Assembly: GCF_000516985.1 (NCBI RefSeq)
Contig: NW_006917097.1
Location: 1,550,001-1,614,000, forward strand
DNA length: 64,000 bases
Direction of reading: 5' to 3'
Origin: Pestalotiopsis fici W106-1
Taxonomy: Eukaryota; Ascomycota; Sordariomycetes; Amphisphaeriales; Sporocadaceae
Positions 61,801 to 64,000 of this stretch are shown here, piece by piece. Each line of letters begins with the position of its first letter. Within the stretch, counting starts at the first letter, position 1. The notes under the pieces were generated by a model that saw only the letters and a program-made list of their open reading frames with translations, did not search any database and was not told the origin of the DNA. The position numbers and the translations under genes were made by a program.

Positions 61801-62058
61801 ACGCCTGAGGCAGGAATCATGGAGTATGCAGCCCTTACCGACATGGCCGAAGTTGTTGCCAAGGTGGTCAGCGATCTGGCTAAGAACGGAAAGGTATGTG
61901 AATTTGTCTATGTGTGTCAAGACTTGGATAGATGACTAATTATGGAACAGATGGACCATCAGCGAATACTTAAGTTGCCGCTCACTGAGGATGTCTTGCT
62001 TCGTCACAGCCGCGACCTAGCTTGGTCGCACTACCACGCGGTTGTAGCTGGCCAGTGA
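55832..62058 (+). CDS. NUP145: Nucleoporin Nup145 (Nup98-Nup96 precursor)
   Basis: Exons are 55832-55934, 56027-56134, 56201-59844, 59974-60219, 60280-61893 and 61951-62058, giving 1940 aa. It encodes both the FG nucleoporin Nup98 and the scaffold Nup96. Residues 1-700 are FG and GLFG repeats (GGGLFG, GGFG) rich in Asn, Thr and Gln, forming the permeability barrier. A Gle2-binding (GLEBS) segment lies near 210-245 (SFQSILFQEPYKKW). The autoproteolytic domain spans about 894-1030 (YWMEPSKEEILAMNRVQ to WTFSVDHFTRYG). Cleavage is expected after HF, here followed by Thr instead of the Ser of human Nup98. The Nup96 part starts about 1031, and a helical Nup96 domain begins near 1390 (VSLKDFCTDTGAKN). 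Every join keeps phase. The exon-3 donor GTCGGT is weak, but skipping it would end the protein before Nup96. Confidence 0.95.
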
Positions 62059-62638
62059 TCAAAGTAGAAGTAGCTGGACACGATCATGTTAAACATAATC
62101 AAACAACGCATAAGGAAAAGAGAAAGTGGCAAATAGGCTCGTGGGTGTCTTTACTGTGCTGAAGCTTCATGGATTGAGCTAGGAACCAAGGGTTATTGTA
62201 TGAAATAGGACTTTTTGCGGCCATGCGAGTGGTGATATGAGCATCCTGGCATTTGGAGTAAAATAGATAGCAACAACAGAACAGTTGTCATGATACCGCC
62301 CTACAGCATCTCGCTACGTGTTGATACGTGACAATGATCCCGCATATACTTGACCTTTTTTTCTTTCTCTTTTTCCTCTCCTCTTTTCCCCCTGATAAAT
62401 AAATAAGCTCCATATTGTTGGTTACAGGTGTTTTATATGCAGTCACGTAACAGCGAGCAGAACATTTATGTAGTACTCCTGATTTAGCCAAGACCACAAG
62501 ATTAGTATTCATCTTAGTCTTCTTCGTGACTTTGCATTAGTCTATTTGTTTCGTTCATGATACTAAGCCGTACCGGTTGGCCTTTTTGTCTTTATTTTTT
62601 GAGTGCCTCTGAACCAAGCCTTTGTTGGGATATCAAGT
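62059..62638. other. Convergent 3' intergenic region
   Basis: AT-rich spacer between the stops of NUP145 and CCT5, with a CT-rich tract at about 62355-62390. It contains both 3' UTRs. No gene is seen. Confidence 0.5.
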
Positions 62639-64000
62639 CTAATAGTCTTCCTCGCCAGATCCACTCACAATGACGTTGTTCACCTTCAGCACCATGCGGC
62701 AAAGTTGTGTTGCCAGCATGAGCTGTTGCTTCTTGCCAATCAGGGGATCAATGACGAATGCCTGCTTCATGTCGTTGCTTCCCTTGTTCATACAGTCCAC
62801 TCCCAGCTTGCCGCGAGCCTCGCCAGCCTTGACTTGTTGCGACTTGACCTCGGCCAGTGTGGCAATGGGGTTCATGCCGCTGTTCTCTGCCAGTGCCATG
62901 GGCACAGCGTCGAGGGCCTCGGCGAAAGCGCGCATGGCGTACTGCTCGAGACCTGGTGTCTTGGTGGCGGCGTCCTCGACAGCGAGCGAGCAAGCAATTT
63001 CGGCGGCACCTCCACCGTAGACAACGCGGTTGTCCCTCACCAGGTTTCGTACCACGCAGAGGGCATCGTGCAGGGATCGCTTGGCTTCGTCAATGATCTG
63101 TTTCTTGGTTAGCGCCTGGTAATCGTGTAAGCAGCGGGATCCATTTGATCACCTACCATCTTGTTGCTACCCCGAATGAAGGCAGTCACAGCACGAGTGT
63201 TTGCGCACTCCTCAATGACCAACATCTTCTCCCGGGTTGTGCCAAAGGTCATCTCTCGTACAATACCGGCAGAGCCAAGCTTGTCACTCTTCAAGTCTTC
63301 GAATCTGGGCACTATTCTGCCGTTGGTGGCAATGGCGATGAGCTCAATCTCCGGACCACCGACCCATCTTACAGCGGGCAAATCGTTCTGTAGCAGCAGG
63401 TGGTTGGCCTCGTCATCAAAACCCCACTGGCAAATGGCCAAGTTGGCGCCGGCATCCTTGATCTGCTGGATCATCTCAACGAACTTGTCGTGCTCGTAGC
63501 TCTGCAGCTTTCTGTACTCCTCCACTGATGAAATCTCCAGCTTGTGCTTGGTCTTGGGCTTCGGGGGCTCGAATGCGCACGTCAGGATGGCGATCTTGGC
63601 ATCTCTGACCTCGGAGGGCATCTGCGGGTGGGAAAAGTCCTTGTCGACAATGACACCCTTGACCAGGATCGAGTCCTCCAGGGCACCTCCCACCTTACCG
63701 TCGACCTTGATGAGCTCAAAGTCGACATCCTTGCGCTCCAGGTCGGCGACGGACAGGACAGCGTCGACGGCCATGTTGGCAAACTGGTCGTGTGCCTTGG
63801 AGACAATCTTGCTGCCCAAACTCGTGTGCGCCACCTTGAGGAGGTTCTCCGTGTTTGTAGGGCTGAATTCGATAACGTCTGCTATCCGGTCCAACTCTTG
63901 CACTGCAATGTCGCAAGCCTGGTCGTAACCATCTGCGATTCGGATGGGGTGGATGCCCTTGTCGATCAGCTCGGCGGCCTGCTCGAGCAGAGCACCAGCC
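62639..64000 (-). CDS. CCT5: T-complex protein 1 subunit epsilon (CCT5), 5' end beyond window
   Basis: The visible minus-strand exons are from beyond 64000 to 63157, and 63097-62639. The start lies outside, so about 434 C-terminal residues are seen of an expected 550 or so. The intron (63156-63098) starts GTAGGT, has a GCTAACC branch site and ends AAACAG; the join gives [23 protein letters not shown] is the cytosolic chaperonin ring that folds actin and tubulin. Family blocks include [35 protein letters not shown] and [17 protein letters not shown]. The C-terminal [20 protein letters not shown] points to the epsilon subunit among the eight paralogs. It converges with NUP145. Confidence 0.95.

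Overview
The window comes from a filamentous ascomycete (Pezizomycotina), most likely a sordariomycete of the Hypocreales. The grounds are single-domain eukaryotic genes with many short GT-AG introns (about 46-105 nt, with CTAAC/CTGAC-type branch sites), a fused arginine gene (ARG5,6), a TOK-type potassium channel, a GH76 cell-wall mannosidase and a fused Nup98-Nup96 gene. The order is inferred from remembered protein similarity, not from a search. One run of exactly 100 N (31837-31936) shows this is a scaffold with a gap of unknown true size.

Layout. 0.5-2.4 kb: a DUF1752/DUF3295 protein (+). 2.4-13.7 kb: 11.3 kb with no supportable gene, lying between two 3' ends. 13.7-17.3 kb: a secreted DUF7029-like protein and an Lsb5-type VHS/GAT protein (both -). 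18.5-19.9 kb: an unrecognised 483-aa protein (+). 20.4-22.9 kb: a TOK1-like K+ channel (-). 23.7-25.0 kb: an alpha/beta-hydrolase-like protein (+). 25.6-26.8 kb: aspartate-semialdehyde dehydrogenase (-). 28.2-28.3 kb: a tRNA-Pro(TGG) gene (-) carrying two insertions. 28.3-37 kb: gene-poor, with a small repeat-bearing gene at 31.2 kb, the assembly gap, and a 66-aa secreted cysteine peptide at 35.2 kb. 37.1-38.9 kb: a GH76 mannosidase (-). 42.4-43.4 kb: synaptobrevin SNC1 (+). 45.2-47.9 kb: ARG5,6 (+). 48.6-51.4 kb: HBS1 (-). 53.1-53.8 kb: a centrin-like EF-hand protein (-). 55.8-62.1 kb: NUP145 (+). 62.6 kb to the window edge: CCT5 (-, partial).

The genes are mostly unlinked housekeeping functions: amino-acid synthesis (HOM2, ARG5,6), membrane traffic (LSB5, SNC1), ribosome rescue (HBS1), nuclear pore (NUP145), chaperonin (CCT5), cell wall (GH76) and ion transport (TOK1). 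No secondary-metabolite cluster, intact transposon or CRISPR array is seen.

The most unusual object is the tRNA-Pro gene. Besides an ordinary 11-nt anticodon-loop intron, it has a 57-nt insertion exactly between the variable loop and the T stem. That insertion starts GTAAGT, contains TACTAAC and ends AATAG, so it looks like a complete spliceosomal intron inside a Pol III gene. The 66-aa secreted peptide with two identical QACPGC boxes is the second point of interest. Exon coordinates below were derived by hand from splice consensus and reading-frame continuity.
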